Source: Actinomadura darangshiensis
Lineage (GTDB): Bacteria > Actinomycetota > Actinomycetes > Streptosporangiales > Streptosporangiaceae
Direction of reading: 5' to 3'
Assembly (NCBI RefSeq): GCF_004349235.1
Contig: NZ_SMKY01000004.1
Span: 1 to 64,000, forward strand
DNA length: 64,000 nt
Under the pieces are notes generated by a model. The model was given only the letters and a program-made list of their open reading frames with translations, had not been told where the DNA came from and searched no databases. Positions 15,553-25,526 of the stretch are shown in pieces. The translations under genes were made by a program, and so were the position numbers. How positions within the stretch are numbered: position 1 is the stretch's first letter; each line of letters opens with the position of its first letter.

Positions 15553-17168
15553 ATCCCGCCAAGGACACGAGCCCCGGCGAGGACCCCCGTCCCGCCGCTG
15601 GAGCCGATCGCGGCACGGGCGCCGGCCCCGCTCCGGTCCTGCTCGAGATGCGGTCGATCACCAAGACGTTCCCGGGCGTGACCGCCCTGGCGGACGTCAA
15701 CCTGGCGGTCCGCACCGGCGAGATCCACGCCATCTGCGGCGAGAACGGCGCCGGGAAGTCGACCCTTATGAAGGTGCTGAGCGGCGTCCACCCGCACGGC
15801 ACCTACAGCGGCGAGATCGTCTACCGCGGCGAGGAGGTCGCGTTCGGCGACATCCGCGCGAGCGAGAACGCCGGCATCGTGATCATCCACCAGGAGCTCG
15901 CGCTGGTGCCGGGCATGTCGATCACCGAGAACGTCTTCCTGGGCAACGAGCCGCGGCGCGGCGGCGCGATCGACTGGAAGCGCGCCCGCCAGCGCGTTCT
16001 CGAACTGATGGAGCAGGTGGGCCTCAAGGAGGACCCCGACGCGTTCGTCAGCGACATCGGCGTCGGCAAGCAGCAGCTGGTCGAGATCGCCAAGGCGTTC
16101 GCCAAGGACGTGAAGCTCCTGATCCTGGACGAGCCGACCGCGGCCCTGAACGAGACCGACTCGCGGCACCTGCTCGACCTGCTGCGCGAGTTCAAGCGGC
16201 AGGGCATCACCTCGATCATGATCTCGCACAAGCTCAACGAGATCGCGGCCGTCGCCGACTCGATCACGATCCTGCGCGACGGGCGGACCATCGAGACGCT
16301 CGACGTCCAGGACGGCGGGGTCGACGAGGACCGCATCGTGCGCGGCATGGTGGGCCGCGAGCTGAGCGGCCGGTTCCCCGACCACGAGTCCGCCATCGGC
16401 GAGGTGTTCTTCGAGGTCCGCGACTGGACCGTGCGCCACCCCGTCTCCGCCGAACGGCTGGTGTGCCGCAACTCCGGCTTCACCGTCCGCCGCGGCGAGA
16501 TCGTCGGCTTCGCCGGCCTCATGGGCGCCGGGCGCACCGAGCTCGCGATGAGCCTGTTCGGCCGGTCCTACGGGGTCTGGGAAGGCGGGCACGTCTTCAA
16601 GGACGGCAAGGAGATCCAGGTCAAGACGGTCGCCGACGCCATCAAGCACGGCATGGCCTACGTGAGCGAGGACCGCAAGGCGATCGGGCTCAACCTCCTC
16701 GACGACATCAAGTCCTCGGTCGTCGCCGCCAAGCTGTCGAAGATCGTCCGGCGCGGCGTGATCGACAAGGTCCGGGAGCGCAAGGTCGCCGACGAGTACC
16801 GCCAGAGCCTGCGGATCAAGACGCCGACGGTCGACGAGGGCGTCACCAAGCTCTCCGGCGGCAACCAGCAGAAGGTCGTGCTGGCGAAGTGGATGTTCAC
16901 CGACCCGGACCTGCTGATCCTCGACGAGCCGACGCGCGGCATCGACGTGGGCGCCAAGTACGAGATCTACGGGATCATCCAGCGGCTCGCCGACCAGGGG
17001 AAGGGGGTCATCGTCATCTCCTCCGAGCTGCCCGAGCTGATCGGCCTGTGCGACCGGATCTACACGGTGTTCGAGGGCACCATCACCGGCGAGGTGCCGC
17101 GCGGCGAGGCCGACCCCGAAGTCCTCATGAAGCAGATGACCTCTACCAAGAAGACGGCGACGCCATGA
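15549..17168 (+). CDS. mmsA: Multiple-monosaccharide ABC importer, dual ATPase
   Basis: A 539-residue tandem ATPase of the XylG/GguA type. NBD1 has Walker [11 protein letters not shown]-loop [10 protein letters not shown], a signature-like [13 protein letters not shown] and Walker [14 protein letters not shown]2 has a degenerate Walker A (GLMGAGRTE), signature LSGGNQQKV and Walker [12 protein letters not shown]. Such doubled ATPases serve CUT2 sugar importers. The first 30 residues are Pro/Gly-rich and precede the conserved [14 protein letters not shown]. The stop overlaps the permease ATG. With the permease and ChvE-like binding protein it should import pentoses or hexoses (xylose, arabinose, galactose, glucose in characterised relatives). 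Confidence 0.92.
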   Translation: MNPAKDTSPGEDPRPAAGADRGTGAGPAPVLLEMRSITKTFPGVTALADVNLAVRTGEIHAICGENGAGKSTLMKVLSGVHPHGTYSGEIVYRGEEVAFGDIRASENAGIVIIHQELALVPGMSITENVFLGNEPRRGGAIDWKRARQRVLELMEQVGLKEDPDAFVSDIGVGKQQLVEIAKAFAKDVKLLILDEPTAALNETDSRHLLDLLREFKRQGITSIMISHKLNEIAAVADSITILRDGRTIETLDVQDGGVDEDRIVRGMVGRELSGRFPDHESAIGEVFFEVRDWTVRHPVSAERLVCRNSGFTVRRGEIVGFAGLMGAGRTELAMSLFGRSYGVWEGGHVFKDGKEIQVKTVADAIKHGMAYVSEDRKAIGLNLLDDIKSSVVAAKLSKIVRRGVIDKVRERKVADEYRQSLRIKTPTVDEGVTKLSGGNQQKVVLAKWMFTDPDLLILDEPTRGIDVGAKYEIYGIIQRLADQGKGVIVISSELPELIGLCDRIYTVFEGTITGEVPRGEADPEVLMKQMTSTKKTATP

Positions 17169-18493
17169 GCCGATACCAAGAGCTGAAGAAGAACCTCTTC
17201 GGGGGAACCACCTCCAACGCCCGGCAGTTCGGCATGATCTTCACGCTGGTCGCGATCGTGCTGCTGTTCCAGGTCCTCACCGACGGCCTCACCCTGACGT
17301 CGGGGAACCTCATCGCGGTCGTCAGCCAGTACTCCTACATCCTGATCCTCGCCGTCGGGATGCTGATGGTGATCGTCGCCGGGCACATCGACCTGTCGGT
17401 CGGCTCGGTCGCCGCGTTCACCGGCATCGTGGTCGCCAAGGCGATGCAGGAGCACGACCTGCCGTGGCCCGCGGCGATCGTGTTCGGCCTGCTCGTCGGC
17501 GCCGCCATCGGCGCCTGGCAGGGCTTCTGGGTCGCCTACGCCGGGGTGCCGGCGTTCATCGTCACGCTGGCCGGGATGCTGCTGTTCCGCGGCGCGAACC
17601 AGTACGTCGGCAACGCCGACACGGTGCCGGTGCCGGAGGGCTTCCGCAAGATCGGCGCCGGCTTCCTGCCCGAGGTCGGGCCCGACACCGGCTACAACAA
17701 CCCCACCCTGCTGCTGGGCGTGGCCGCCTGCGTCGCGGTCGTGTGGCGGGAATGGCGCGCCCGGCAGGTGCGGCAGCAGATGGACGCGGACCTCACCCCG
17801 CTGTGGGTCTCGGGGATCCGGCTCGCCGTGATGCTCGGCGTCGTCATCTTCGCCACGCTGCGCTTCGCCGGCGGCCGGGTCGGCACCAGCCTCCCGATCT
17901 CCGGCATCATCCTGGCCGCCCTGGTGATCGCCTACTCCTTCTACACCCGCAACGCCGCCGGCGGCCGGCACATCTACGCGGTCGGCGGCAACGCCCGCGC
18001 CGCCGAGCTGTCGGGCGTGAAGCTCCGCCGGGTCAACTTCCTCGTGATGACCAACATGGGGGTCCTCGCCGCGCTGGCCGGCATGATCTTCGTGGCGCGG
18101 TCCGCCGCCTCCGGCCCGCAGGACGGGCTGAGCTGGGAGCTCGACGCGATCGCGGCGGTGTTCATCGGCGGCGCCGCCGTCTCCGGCGGTCTCGGCACCG
18201 TCAGCGGCTCGATCGTCGGCGGCCTGGTCATGGCCCTGCTCAACAACGGCCTGCAACTGGAGGGCGTCGGCTCGGACCGGGTGCAGATGATCAAGGGCCT
18301 GGTGCTGCTGCTCGCCGCCGCGCTGGACGTCTACAACAACAAGCAGGGCCGCTTCTCGGTCATCGGATCGATCATGCGTCCGTTCAGGCGCGACAACGGG
18401 TCGGCGCCGCCGGACGCGGCGTCGTCGCCGTCCAGCGAGGCCGACCCGGCCGACAAGACGGACAAGACGGACAAGGCCACGGCCACCGGCTGA
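17165..18493 (+). CDS. mmsB: Multiple-monosaccharide ABC importer permease
   Basis: A 442-residue GguB/XylH-type permease. About ten or more hydrophobic segments span the membrane; family blocks include [33 protein letters not shown], and the CUT2 signature around [20 protein letters not shown]. After the last helix, a polar tail of about 45 residues rich in Ala, Asp and Lys (ending [13 protein letters not shown]) is unusual but disordered-looking. ATG 17165 overlaps the ATPase stop. It pairs with MmsA and the ChvE-like protein. Confidence 0.92.
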   Translation: MSRYQELKKNLFGGTTSNARQFGMIFTLVAIVLLFQVLTDGLTLTSGNLIAVVSQYSYILILAVGMLMVIVAGHIDLSVGSVAAFTGIVVAKAMQEHDLPWPAAIVFGLLVGAAIGAWQGFWVAYAGVPAFIVTLAGMLLFRGANQYVGNADTVPVPEGFRKIGAGFLPEVGPDTGYNNPTLLLGVAACVAVVWREWRARQVRQQMDADLTPLWVSGIRLAVMLGVVIFATLRFAGGRVGTSLPISGIILAALVIAYSFYTRNAAGGRHIYAVGGNARAAELSGVKLRRVNFLVMTNMGVLAALAGMIFVARSAASGPQDGLSWELDAIAAVFIGGAAVSGGLGTVSGSIVGGLVMALLNNGLQLEGVGSDRVQMIKGLVLLLAAALDVYNNKQGRFSVIGSIMRPFRRDNGSAPPDAASSPSSEADPADKTDKTDKATATG

Positions 18494-18564
18494 CCGTTCC
18501 GGCAGGCCCCACCACCGCCGCTGCCGCGGCACCCCGGCAAGACACTGAGAAAGGTCATCCGACA

Positions 18565-19668
18565 ATGCGCTCACTCTTCACCAAGACCCTCGCGGTCGGC
18601 GCGGCAGCCGTGCTCGCGCTCAGCGCCGCGTCCTGCGGCAACGACCGGGAGGGCTCGGGCGGCGGCGACGACAAGGGCAAGGGCTTCGCCAAGGACTCCC
18701 TCATCGGCGTGGCCCTGCCCGCCAAGACGTCCGAGAACTGGGTCCTGGCCGGCGACCTGTTCACCAGCGGCCTCAAGCAGGCCGGGTTCAAGCCCGACGT
18801 CCAGTACGCGGGCGCCTCGACCACGGTCGCCGACCAGCAGGCGCAGATCTCCTCGATGGTCACCAAGGGCGCGAAGGTCATCGTCATCGGCGCGACCGAC
18901 GCCGCGCAGCTGTCCACCCAGGTGGCGCAGGCCAAGCAGTCCGGCGCGATCGTCATCGCCTACGACCGGCTCATCACCAACACCAAGGACATCGACTACT
19001 ACATCGCGTTCGACAACTTCAAGGTCGGCCAGCTGCAGGGGCAGGCCCTGCTGGACGGCATGAAGGCCAAGAAGCCGAAGGGCCCGTGGACCATCGAGCT
19101 GTTCTCCGGCTCGCCGGACGACAACAACTCCGCGGTCTTCTTCGACGGCGCGATGAGCGTCCTCAAGCCGCAGATCGACAAGGGCGAGGTCAAGGTCGGC
19201 TCCGGCCAGACCGACATCAAGCAGACGGCCATCCAGGGCTGGAAGGCCGAGGGCGCGCAGCAGCGCATGGACTCGCTGCTGACCTCCACCTACAGCAAGA
19301 AGAGCGTCGACGGCGTGCTGTCGCCGAACGACACCCTGGCGCGCGCGATCCTCACCTCGGTCAAGGGCGCCGGCAAGCCGCTCCCCGTCGTCACCGGGCA
19401 GGACTCCGAGGTCGAGTCCGTCAAGTCGATCATGGCTGGTGAGCAGTACTCCACCATCAACAAGGACACCCGCAAGCTCGTCGCGGAGACCGTGAACATG
19501 GTCAAGGCCCTGCAGGGCGGCGGCAAGCCCCAGATCAACGACACCAAGTCCTACAACAACGGCGCCAAGGTCGTCCCCTCGTTCCTGCTGCCGCCGGTCA
19601 TCGTGACCAAGAAGAACGCCGCCGAGGCGTACGCCACCGACCCCAAGCTCTCCCCGCTCACCAAGTAG
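18565..19668 (+). CDS. chvE: ChvE-like sugar-binding lipoprotein
   Basis: A 367-residue periplasmic-binding-protein-like lipoprotein; the lipobox Cys follows LSAAS at about residue 26. Type I binding fold blocks include LIGVALPAKTSENWVLAGD, IVIAYDRLI, the strongly ChvE-like ELFSGSPDDNNS, then AIQGWKAEGAQQRMD, and VVTGQDSEVESVKSI. ChvE relatives bind arabinose, xylose, galactose and glucose. It lies 71 bases after the permease gene, with a GAAAGG site well upstream of ATG 18565. A strong stem-loop follows the stop, ending the operon. Confidence 0.92.
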   Translation: MRSLFTKTLAVGAAAVLALSAASCGNDREGSGGGDDKGKGFAKDSLIGVALPAKTSENWVLAGDLFTSGLKQAGFKPDVQYAGASTTVADQQAQISSMVTKGAKVIVIGATDAAQLSTQVAQAKQSGAIVIAYDRLITNTKDIDYYIAFDNFKVGQLQGQALLDGMKAKKPKGPWTIELFSGSPDDNNSAVFFDGAMSVLKPQIDKGEVKVGSGQTDIKQTAIQGWKAEGAQQRMDSLLTSTYSKKSVDGVLSPNDTLARAILTSVKGAGKPLPVVTGQDSEVESVKSIMAGEQYSTINKDTRKLVAETVNMVKALQGGGKPQINDTKSYNNGAKVVPSFLLPPVIVTKKNAAEAYATDPKLSPLTK

Positions 19669-19674
19669 GCGGCC

Positions 19675-19712
19675 GGACGGTCCGGCGGGGCATCGGTCCC
19701 GCCGGGCCGTTC
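19675..19712 (+). terminator. Stem-loop terminator after chvE
   Basis: A 15-bp stem (GGACGGTCCGGCGGG against CCCGCCGGGCCGTTC, two G-U pairs) closes an 8-base loop. It begins six bases after the chvE stop. There is no T-run, as usual in high-GC actinomycetes. It could also stop transcription of the convergent TetR gene. Confidence 0.7.
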
Positions 19713-19747
19713 TGCATCGGCCCGCGGACATTGGCGAGACGCAAGCC

Positions 19748-20356
19748 CTACCGGCCGCTTCCCGCGGCTTTGGCGAGCACGGCGGGCGCCAGCCAGCGGC
19801 GCAGGAACGGACGCGGGTCGTCGCCGGTGGCCTCGGGCACCGAGAGGTAGGAGTAGAGCAGGCGCATGAAGAACTCGGCGAGGCCGGCGAGTTCCTCGTC
19901 GTCGTAGCCGAAGGCCGCCCAGTCGATGTCGAGCCGGGACAGGAAGACCTTCATCTCGTCGAGGGCGCCGGCGGAGAGGATGTCGGGGCCGAACCCGACG
20001 GCGCGCCCGGTGGCGAAGATCATTCCGACCTGCGGGTCGCGGGGCAGCTGCTCCACCGCGCGGGCGAGGACCTCGACGAGGGTCTCGGCCGGGTCGGCCA
20101 GCGGTCCGATGCCGGCGGCGATCCGCGTCCCGAACTCGGTGGCCGCGGCGAACCCCGCCGCCTTCATCAGCTCGTCGATGTTGCGGTAGTAGCGGTAGAC
20201 CGTCGCGCGGGTGACGCCGAGCTCCTCGGCGACCTGCGTGAATCCGGTCTTGCGCGCGCCGTACCGGTCCACGCACCGGATCAGCGCCTCGATGATCCGG
20301 CGCCGGGCCTCGTCGTCGTCGCGGGGAGGGTCGCCCTGCCACCCGTGCGTGCGCAT
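19748..20356 (-). CDS. TetR-family regulator ending the mce operon
   Basis: A 202-residue regulator. The N-terminal helix-turn-helix reads RRIIEALIRCVDRYGARKTG then VAEELGVTRATVYRYYRN. The C-terminal ligand domain is typical of TetR size but has no recognisable specificity. It starts 32 bases after the Mce-associated protein gene on the same strand, so it is most likely the last gene of the mce transcript. It is therefore a candidate regulator of mce, with the 9-bp inverted repeat before yrbEA as its possible operator. The ligand could be a lipid, sterol or acyl-CoA. Confidence 0.88.
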   Translation of the reverse strand: MRTHGWQGDPPRDDDEARRRIIEALIRCVDRYGARKTGFTQVAEELGVTRATVYRYYRNIDELMKAAGFAAATEFGTRIAAGIGPLADPAETLVEVLARAVEQLPRDPQVGMIFATGRAVGFGPDILSAGALDEMKVFLSRLDIDWAAFGYDDEELAGLAEFFMRLLYSYLSVPEATGDDPRPFLRRWLAPAVLAKAAGSGR

Positions 20357-20388
20357 CAGTGCCTTTCACAGCGGAGCCGTAGCGGCCG

Positions 20389-21078
20389 TCAGCGCGGCGG
20401 CCGGGCCGAGGGGACGGTGCCCGGCAATCCGGCGCCGCCCGAGACCGGCTTGCCGTTCTCGTCGGTGGCGGACTCCACACCCTGGCTCAGCAGCGTGATG
20501 TTACCAGCCAGCCATTTCCCCGAGACGAGCTTCATGCTGAGGGCGACCGTGGCCCCGTTGTTGGCCTGCACCGTCTTGCCGGACGTCACCTTGGTGTTGA
20601 TGACCACCATGACGTTGGCGGCCTTGCGCTTGACCGCACCCGGGTAGACGCCGGTGACGGTGGCCCGGGAGCTGACCTTGTTGGTGGTGAAGTAGCTGGT
20701 CAGGGTGCCCGCGGTCGGGCGGATGGCGTCGCCGGCGGCCTTGGTGAGCAGCGGGTACTTCGCGGCGAACGACTGGTCCATGTGCTGGTAGTCCCAGTTG
20801 AAGAACACGTCGGCGACCTTGCGCGCGCTGGCGGCCAGGTCGCGCTGCCGCCGGGCGTCCGAGGACAGGTCCCCCTTCTGCTGCCAGACGACGCAGAGAA
20901 GCACGCTCACCGCGACCAGCGCGAGGGCGGGGACGATCGTCAGGATGCGGATGGCGATCGTCCTGCGGCGGCTTCTCCCGCCGGCCGTTCCGCTCGCGAG
21001 AGACGCGGCCCACACCTTTGGCGGCACGTCGGGGATCCGGGGCGCGGGAGGATTCGCGACCTTGGTCTCGGTCTTCAT
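20389..21078 (-). CDS. Mce-associated membrane protein
   Basis: A 229-residue protein. A polar N-terminus of about 40 residues is followed by one helix (ILTIVPALALVAVSVLLCVV), and then by an outer domain resembling Mce-associated (Mas) proteins. Features include ARKVADVFFNWDYQHMD, VSSRATVTGVYPGAV and the AANVMVVINTKVTSG strand. Mas proteins stabilise or assist Mce lipid transporters. ATG 21078 overlaps the mceF stop by four bases, tying it to the operon. Confidence 0.85.
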   Translation of the reverse strand: MKTETKVANPPAPRIPDVPPKVWAASLASGTAGGRSRRRTIAIRILTIVPALALVAVSVLLCVVWQQKGDLSSDARRQRDLAASARKVADVFFNWDYQHMDQSFAAKYPLLTKAAGDAIRPTAGTLTSYFTTNKVSSRATVTGVYPGAVKRKAANVMVVINTKVTSGKTVQANNGATVALSMKLVSGKWLAGNITLLSQGVESATDENGKPVSGGAGLPGTVPSARPPR

Positions 21079-22361
21079 CGGCTTCTCCTTCTCCGGGTCG
21101 GACGCCGGGCCAGTCCGAGCATGCTCAGGACGACGCGCAGCAGGACCAGGCCCGCCACCAGGGGCGGCAGATAGATCAGCCACGTCGGCGGCCCGTGGTG
21201 CGCCGTGTCGGCGGCGTTGCGGGCGCGCTCCGCCGCCGGTGTCGCCGCGGGCGTCCCGGATCCCTTCTCGGCGGTCGTCTCGGCCTTCTTCAGCGGCGGG
21301 CTCTGCTGCTCGGGCAGGTCCACACCGGGGCAGGCCGGGATGCGCGGGATCGACGGCAGCGGCTTCAGGTTGCGGTACTCGACGGCGCCCTGCTCCGGTG
21401 TCAGCGTGAGGATGAACTTGATGTTGAGGTTGGGCTCGCCGTTGACGAAGGTGATGACGCCCCGCATCGCGGACGCCAGCTGGGGCGACCACTGCAGCCC
21501 CCTGGAGAGGTCGGACACGTTGCCGGGCGACAGCAGCGCCGGCAGGGCACCGCCGAGCGCCTTGAGCAGGCATTGCGCGGCCGGTCTCGACTCGCGCAGC
21601 ACCTTGGCGGTCCTCGTCGCCAGGCCGGGCATCGTGTCGCGGATCCGGACGAGCGAGTCGTTCACCTCGGCGAGCGAGGACGTGATGTCGGCGGTGGCGG
21701 TGATCCCGGTGGCCAGGTCGGCGCGCTTGCCGGCCAGCACACCCGTCAGCAGGCCCAGGTTGGTGATCAGGCTGTCGAGGGTGCCGGTGTTGCTCGCGAA
21801 GGTCCGGGCGAGCTGGGAGGCCCCGTCGACGCTGAGCCGGAGCGTGTCCCCGCGACCGTCCAGGCCCCGCGCGAGCTCCCGTGTGACGATCTTGAGGTTC
21901 TCCGGGTCGAGCCCGTTGACGGCCTTCGTCACCGACGCGAACAGGTCGCCGTAACTCTCGCTGACGCTGGTCCGCGACAGCGGGATGACGTCGCCGGGGT
22001 GCATCGCGGGCGCGTCCACCCGGCCGCGCGCCGGCTGCAGGTCCACGTACGGCTCGCCGATCGCGGACTTGAGCGCGGCCGTGGCGGTGACGCCCTGGGG
22101 GACCCGCTCGCCCTTGTCGATGGCGAGCCGGACGACGACCTTCCCGCCGTCCAGCCGCACGGACTGGATCTTGCCGATGGCGACACCGAGGTAGGTCACG
22201 TCGAATCCCGGCTGCAGGCCCCGCGAATCGGAGAACTGCGCGCTGATGCGGTACGGCCGGGAGAACGGGTCGACACCGAGGACGTTGCGCACCGCCCACA
22301 CCGTCAGGACGAGGCCGAGCACGGCGAAGACCGCCAGGTTGACCCTGATCCGGCGGGTCAC
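21075..22361 (-). CDS. mceF: Mce-family protein, MceF position
   Basis: A 428-residue Mce subunit. The N-terminal helix (VNLAVFAVLGLVLTVWAV) is followed by the MlaD/MCE domain (YRISAQFSDSRGLQPGFDVT, LGVAIGKIQSV). A long helical region of about 200 residues forms the predicted tunnel needle. A C-terminal tail ends in a second hydrophobic segment (WLIYLPPLVAGLVLL). The sixth position and the C-terminal membrane segment fit MceF. Hexameric Mce assemblies carry lipids or sterols across the envelope to the YrbE permeases. ATG 22361 overlaps the mceE stop. Confidence 0.9.
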   Translation of the reverse strand: MTRRIRVNLAVFAVLGLVLTVWAVRNVLGVDPFSRPYRISAQFSDSRGLQPGFDVTYLGVAIGKIQSVRLDGGKVVVRLAIDKGERVPQGVTATAALKSAIGEPYVDLQPARGRVDAPAMHPGDVIPLSRTSVSESYGDLFASVTKAVNGLDPENLKIVTRELARGLDGRGDTLRLSVDGASQLARTFASNTGTLDSLITNLGLLTGVLAGKRADLATGITATADITSSLAEVNDSLVRIRDTMPGLATRTAKVLRESRPAAQCLLKALGGALPALLSPGNVSDLSRGLQWSPQLASAMRGVITFVNGEPNLNIKFILTLTPEQGAVEYRNLKPLPSIPRIPACPGVDLPEQQSPPLKKAETTAEKGSGTPAATPAAERARNAADTAHHGPPTWLIYLPPLVAGLVLLRVVLSMLGLARRPTRRRRSR

Positions 22362-23398
22362 CGCTGAGGTCCCATCATCGCGACGAGGTCGTCCAGCGAC
22401 GACGGCGTCTTCCCGCCGCCCCGGGTCGCCGAGCCGTTGAAGTCCAGCACCGGGTAGGTGAGCAGCTGCCCGTTGTAGACCTGCCGGGGCATCCGGGTCA
22501 CGAACTCCTGGACGCGGTTGATGAGCGTGCCGAGCTTGGTCCTGTCGGAGGCGAGCACCTGCAGCGTGGGGCCCATCTGCTCGATGAGCCGGCGGAGCTG
22601 CTCGGTGTGGCCGATGAGGACGGTGTCGTTCACGGTCCGGGCGAGGTCGGACAGCGAGTGCACGGCGGTGAGGATCTTCTGCCGGTCGCCGGCGAGGAGC
22701 TCGGTGGCGGCGGCGACCCGTCCGGGCAGCCGCTTAAGCGAGTCCTCGTGGGCCGCGAGCTTCTCGCCCAGGTCCGCGAGGTCGTCGACGGCCCGTCCCA
22801 GCTGCTCGCGCCGCGCGCCGAAGGTCTTCAGCAGCGTGTCCGCGTCGGCGATCATCGCGTTCAGCTTCGCGCCGCGTCCGGCGAAGGCGGTGCTCGCGGT
22901 GCGCACCAGTCCGGGGGCGTCGCCGTCGGCGAGGGCGCCGACGAGCGGGGCGGCCTTGCCGACGATGTCCTCGAAGCCGGGGCTGGTCGTGGTCCGGGTC
23001 AGCCGGGCGTGGTCGGCGAGGAAGGGTCCCTGGTTGAGCGCCCTGCCCTGGGGCGGCTGGAGCTGGACGTAGTTCTCGCCGAGCAGCGAGGTCGTGGTGA
23101 CCTTGGCCGTCGTCCCGGTGGGGATCCGCACCCCCTTCTTGATCGACAGGGTGACCCGGGAGTGGTAGCCGTTCCCCGCCTCCACCAGCGTGATCTTCGT
23201 GACGGAGCCGACGGCGACGTCGGCGACCTTGACGCTGTGCCCGGTGACGAGGTTCTGCACGTCGGTGAAGTCGGCGGTGAGGGAGAGCGGCCCCTTCGGC
23301 GCGTGCAGCGTCTGGACCGAGCAGCCGGACAGCGCCGCGCAGCACGCCAGCACCGCGGAGAACACCAGCGTCCCGGCGCGCGGGAGAGATCGTCTCAC
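22358..23398 (-). CDS. mceE: Mce-family lipoprotein, MceE position
   Basis: A 346-residue Mce subunit with a lipoprotein signal: VRRSLPRAG, a hydrophobic run, then lipobox L-S-G-C-S. This is the LprK-like character of MceE. The MCE domain contains LTADFTDVQNLVTGHSVKVA and VTTTSLLGENYVQLQP; a helical region follows to DFNGSATRGGG. GTG 23398 was chosen since AGGAG lies five bases upstream and a longer frame would run into mceD. It begins eight bases after the mceD stop. Confidence 0.9.
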   Translation of the reverse strand: MRRSLPRAGTLVFSAVLACCAALSGCSVQTLHAPKGPLSLTADFTDVQNLVTGHSVKVADVAVGSVTKITLVEAGNGYHSRVTLSIKKGVRIPTGTTAKVTTTSLLGENYVQLQPPQGRALNQGPFLADHARLTRTTTSPGFEDIVGKAAPLVGALADGDAPGLVRTASTAFAGRGAKLNAMIADADTLLKTFGARREQLGRAVDDLADLGEKLAAHEDSLKRLPGRVAAATELLAGDRQKILTAVHSLSDLARTVNDTVLIGHTEQLRRLIEQMGPTLQVLASDRTKLGTLINRVQEFVTRMPRQVYNGQLLTYPVLDFNGSATRGGGKTPSSLDDLVAMMGPQR

Positions 23399-23406
23399 GG
23401 TGGCTC

Positions 23407-24444
23407 CTACTGGCAGTTGGAGTACGGGGGCGGGAGCGGGCACGGCACGCTCTCGTCGATCGTGGGCTCCCTGAGGATCGCGGCCAGGTAGGAGCGCGCG
23501 AAGTTGTCGAGGGTGACCCGCAGGACGATCGCGTGGTTCTCCGGCTGGTAGGCGTTGACGAACTGGAAGGCGATGTTCGGCAGTGCCTGCAGCACGCCGC
23601 CGAGCGTCTCCGAGCTCCCCTTGAGCGTGAGGCTGACCTGCGCGACCTTCTTCAGGTCGGCGGGGATGGTGTCCTGGTGCATCTTGATCAGGACGTCGCC
23701 GCGCCTGGCGAGGTCGGCGATCGCCTCGACCAGCGTCCGGATGCTCGCCCGCTCGTCCGACAGCATCGAGGACGCCTTGGCGAAGTCGCTGACGAGCCTG
23801 CCGAGCGTCTTCTCCCGGCCGCGGACGACACCGGCGAGCCGGTCGAGGTTCTGCGCGACCTTCAGGAGCTGCTGGTCCTGCCCCGCGAGGCTGTTCACCA
23901 GCTGCCCGGCCTGCTGGAACGCCTGGTTGAAGGCGGCGCCGTTGCCGTCGAGGCTGCCCGCGGCGTTGCCGAGCGAGGTGTCGGCCTTGGCGGGGTCGAC
24001 GTTGTCGAGGAGCTTGCCGAACGACTTGAGGGCGTCGTTGACCTCGACCGGGACCTGCGTCCGGTCCGTCTGCAGCACGGCGCCGTCCCGCATCTCGGGC
24101 AGGCCGGGGTGCCAGGCCGGGCTGAACGTCAGCGTGCGCTCGCCGATGAGGCTGAGCGGCACGATGGCGGCGGTGGCCGTCGCGGGCAGCGGCACGTCGC
24201 CGTTGATCGAGGCGACGACGCGGACCCGCCCGCCCACCGGGGTGACGGAGTCGACCTCCCCCACGTTGACGCCCATGACCTGCACCCGGGAGCCGGGGTA
24301 GAAGGAGACGGCCCGGGTGAAGTAGGCGGTGACGCGGTAGGGCGTCCGGGACGACAGCGGGTTCGTGAGCACCGAGCAGGCGCTGAGGGCGGCACCGAGC
24401 ACGACCGCCATGGCGGCGGCGAGCGGGCGGCGCGGCGGTTCCAT
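23407..24444 (-). CDS. mceD: Mce-family protein, MceD position, with lipobox
   Basis: A 345-residue Mce subunit. The signal MEPPRRPLAAAMAVVLGA ends in lipobox L-S-A-C, so this protein is also predicted to be lipidated, unlike the usual non-lipoprotein MceD. The MCE domain is visible in YRVTAYFTRAVSFYPGSRVQ and MGVNVGEVDSVTPVGGRV; a coiled-coil-rich needle follows. The C-terminus ends CPLPPPYSNCQ. ATG 24444 has GGAGG at ideal spacing; ATG 24450, which would overlap the mceC stop, is the alternative. Confidence 0.88.
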   Translation of the reverse strand: MEPPRRPLAAAMAVVLGAALSACSVLTNPLSSRTPYRVTAYFTRAVSFYPGSRVQVMGVNVGEVDSVTPVGGRVRVVASINGDVPLPATATAAIVPLSLIGERTLTFSPAWHPGLPEMRDGAVLQTDRTQVPVEVNDALKSFGKLLDNVDPAKADTSLGNAAGSLDGNGAAFNQAFQQAGQLVNSLAGQDQQLLKVAQNLDRLAGVVRGREKTLGRLVSDFAKASSMLSDERASIRTLVEAIADLARRGDVLIKMHQDTIPADLKKVAQVSLTLKGSSETLGGVLQALPNIAFQFVNAYQPENHAIVLRVTLDNFARSYLAAILREPTIDESVPCPLPPPYSNCQ

Positions 24445-24446
24445 CC

Positions 24447-25526
24447 TCATCCTCCGACCTGTCCCGTCGGGACGAGCGGGTAGTTGGGCGGGTTGAAGTT
24501 CGGCTGCGGCCCGACCACGCCGGGCTGGATCGGGCCGAACCCGACGAAGCCGCCCTCCATCCACCGGCCGGCCCGGCTGCCGGCGGTGCCCAGCCCGTAG
24601 AACGCCGGCCCGAACCAGGCGAGGGCGACGTTCATGGACGGCAGGTTGTCGCCGGCCATCGTCTGCGCGGCGAGGTGGAAGTCGTTGAGCACCGTGTTCA
24701 GCTGCTTCTGGTGCTTGGCGAGGGTGTCGTCGAGGCTCTTCACGACCCGGCTGCCGCTGCCGAGCGCGGCGGCGAGGTCGTCGCGCCGCCGCACCAGTTC
24801 CTTGAGGAGGCCGTCGCCGTAGTCGAGCAGCTGCGTGAGCTGCCGGTCCTTGGACGCCAGCGCACCGCTCAGCTTGCCGCTGCTGGCGATGATCGCGGCG
24901 ACCTGCGGGAAGGAGTCGTTCAGCGCCGCGCTGACCTTCCGCAGGTCCGCGAGCATCCGGGCGGTCTCCCGCTGCGAGGGCAGCTTCACCTTGGCGGCCT
25001 CGCTGAGCAGCCGGTCGACCGCCTTGGCGTCCAGCCTGCCGGCGATGTCCGACGCGGAGCCGAGCGTGTTGCTCAGCGTGTACGGGACGCTCGTGCGGTC
25101 CAGCGGGATGCGCCGCCGGTCGTCCGGCAGCGTCTTCAGGTAGGGCCGGGCGACCGGTCCCGACAGCCGGACGTACTGGCCGCCCAGCAGGTTCGACAGC
25201 CGGATGTCGGCGTGCATCCGCGGTCCCAGCCTGATCCCGGAGTCGACCTTCCAGGTGATCACGACGTGGCCGTTGCGGAAGTCGGGCCGGATCCCGGTGA
25301 CCTTGCCGACCTTGACGCCGGCGAGCTGCACCTCGGCGCCCTTCTGCAGGCCGCCGGTGCCGGCGAAGACGCCGCGCACGCTGTAGCCGCCCTGGAAGAG
25401 GCCGAGGGTTCCATAGGCGTAGGCCGCGATCACGAGTGCGGCCAGCGCCGGGATCGTCACCGCGGCGATCGCCACGGGGCTGCGGTCGCGGAACGACCTC
25501 GTGAACGCGTCCTTCGTCCGGCCCAT
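24447..25526 (-). CDS. mceC: Mce-family protein, MceC position
   Basis: A 359-residue Mce subunit. The N-terminal helix (AIAAVTIPALAALVIAAYAY) is followed by the MCE domain (YSVRGVFAGTGGLQKGAEVQ, LAGVKVGKVTGIRPDFRNG, LLGGQYVRLSGP). A long helical region follows, and a Pro/Asn-rich tail ends NPPNYPLVPTGQVGG. The start codon shares one base with the mceB stop (TGATG-like junction). Part of the contiguous mceA-F array. Confidence 0.9.
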   Translation of the reverse strand: MGRTKDAFTRSFRDRSPVAIAAVTIPALAALVIAAYAYGTLGLFQGGYSVRGVFAGTGGLQKGAEVQLAGVKVGKVTGIRPDFRNGHVVITWKVDSGIRLGPRMHADIRLSNLLGGQYVRLSGPVARPYLKTLPDDRRRIPLDRTSVPYTLSNTLGSASDIAGRLDAKAVDRLLSEAAKVKLPSQRETARMLADLRKVSAALNDSFPQVAAIIASSGKLSGALASKDRQLTQLLDYGDGLLKELVRRRDDLAAALGSGSRVVKSLDDTLAKHQKQLNTVLNDFHLAAQTMAGDNLPSMNVALAWFGPAFYGLGTAGSRAGRWMEGGFVGFGPIQPGVVGPQPNFNPPNYPLVPTGQVGG

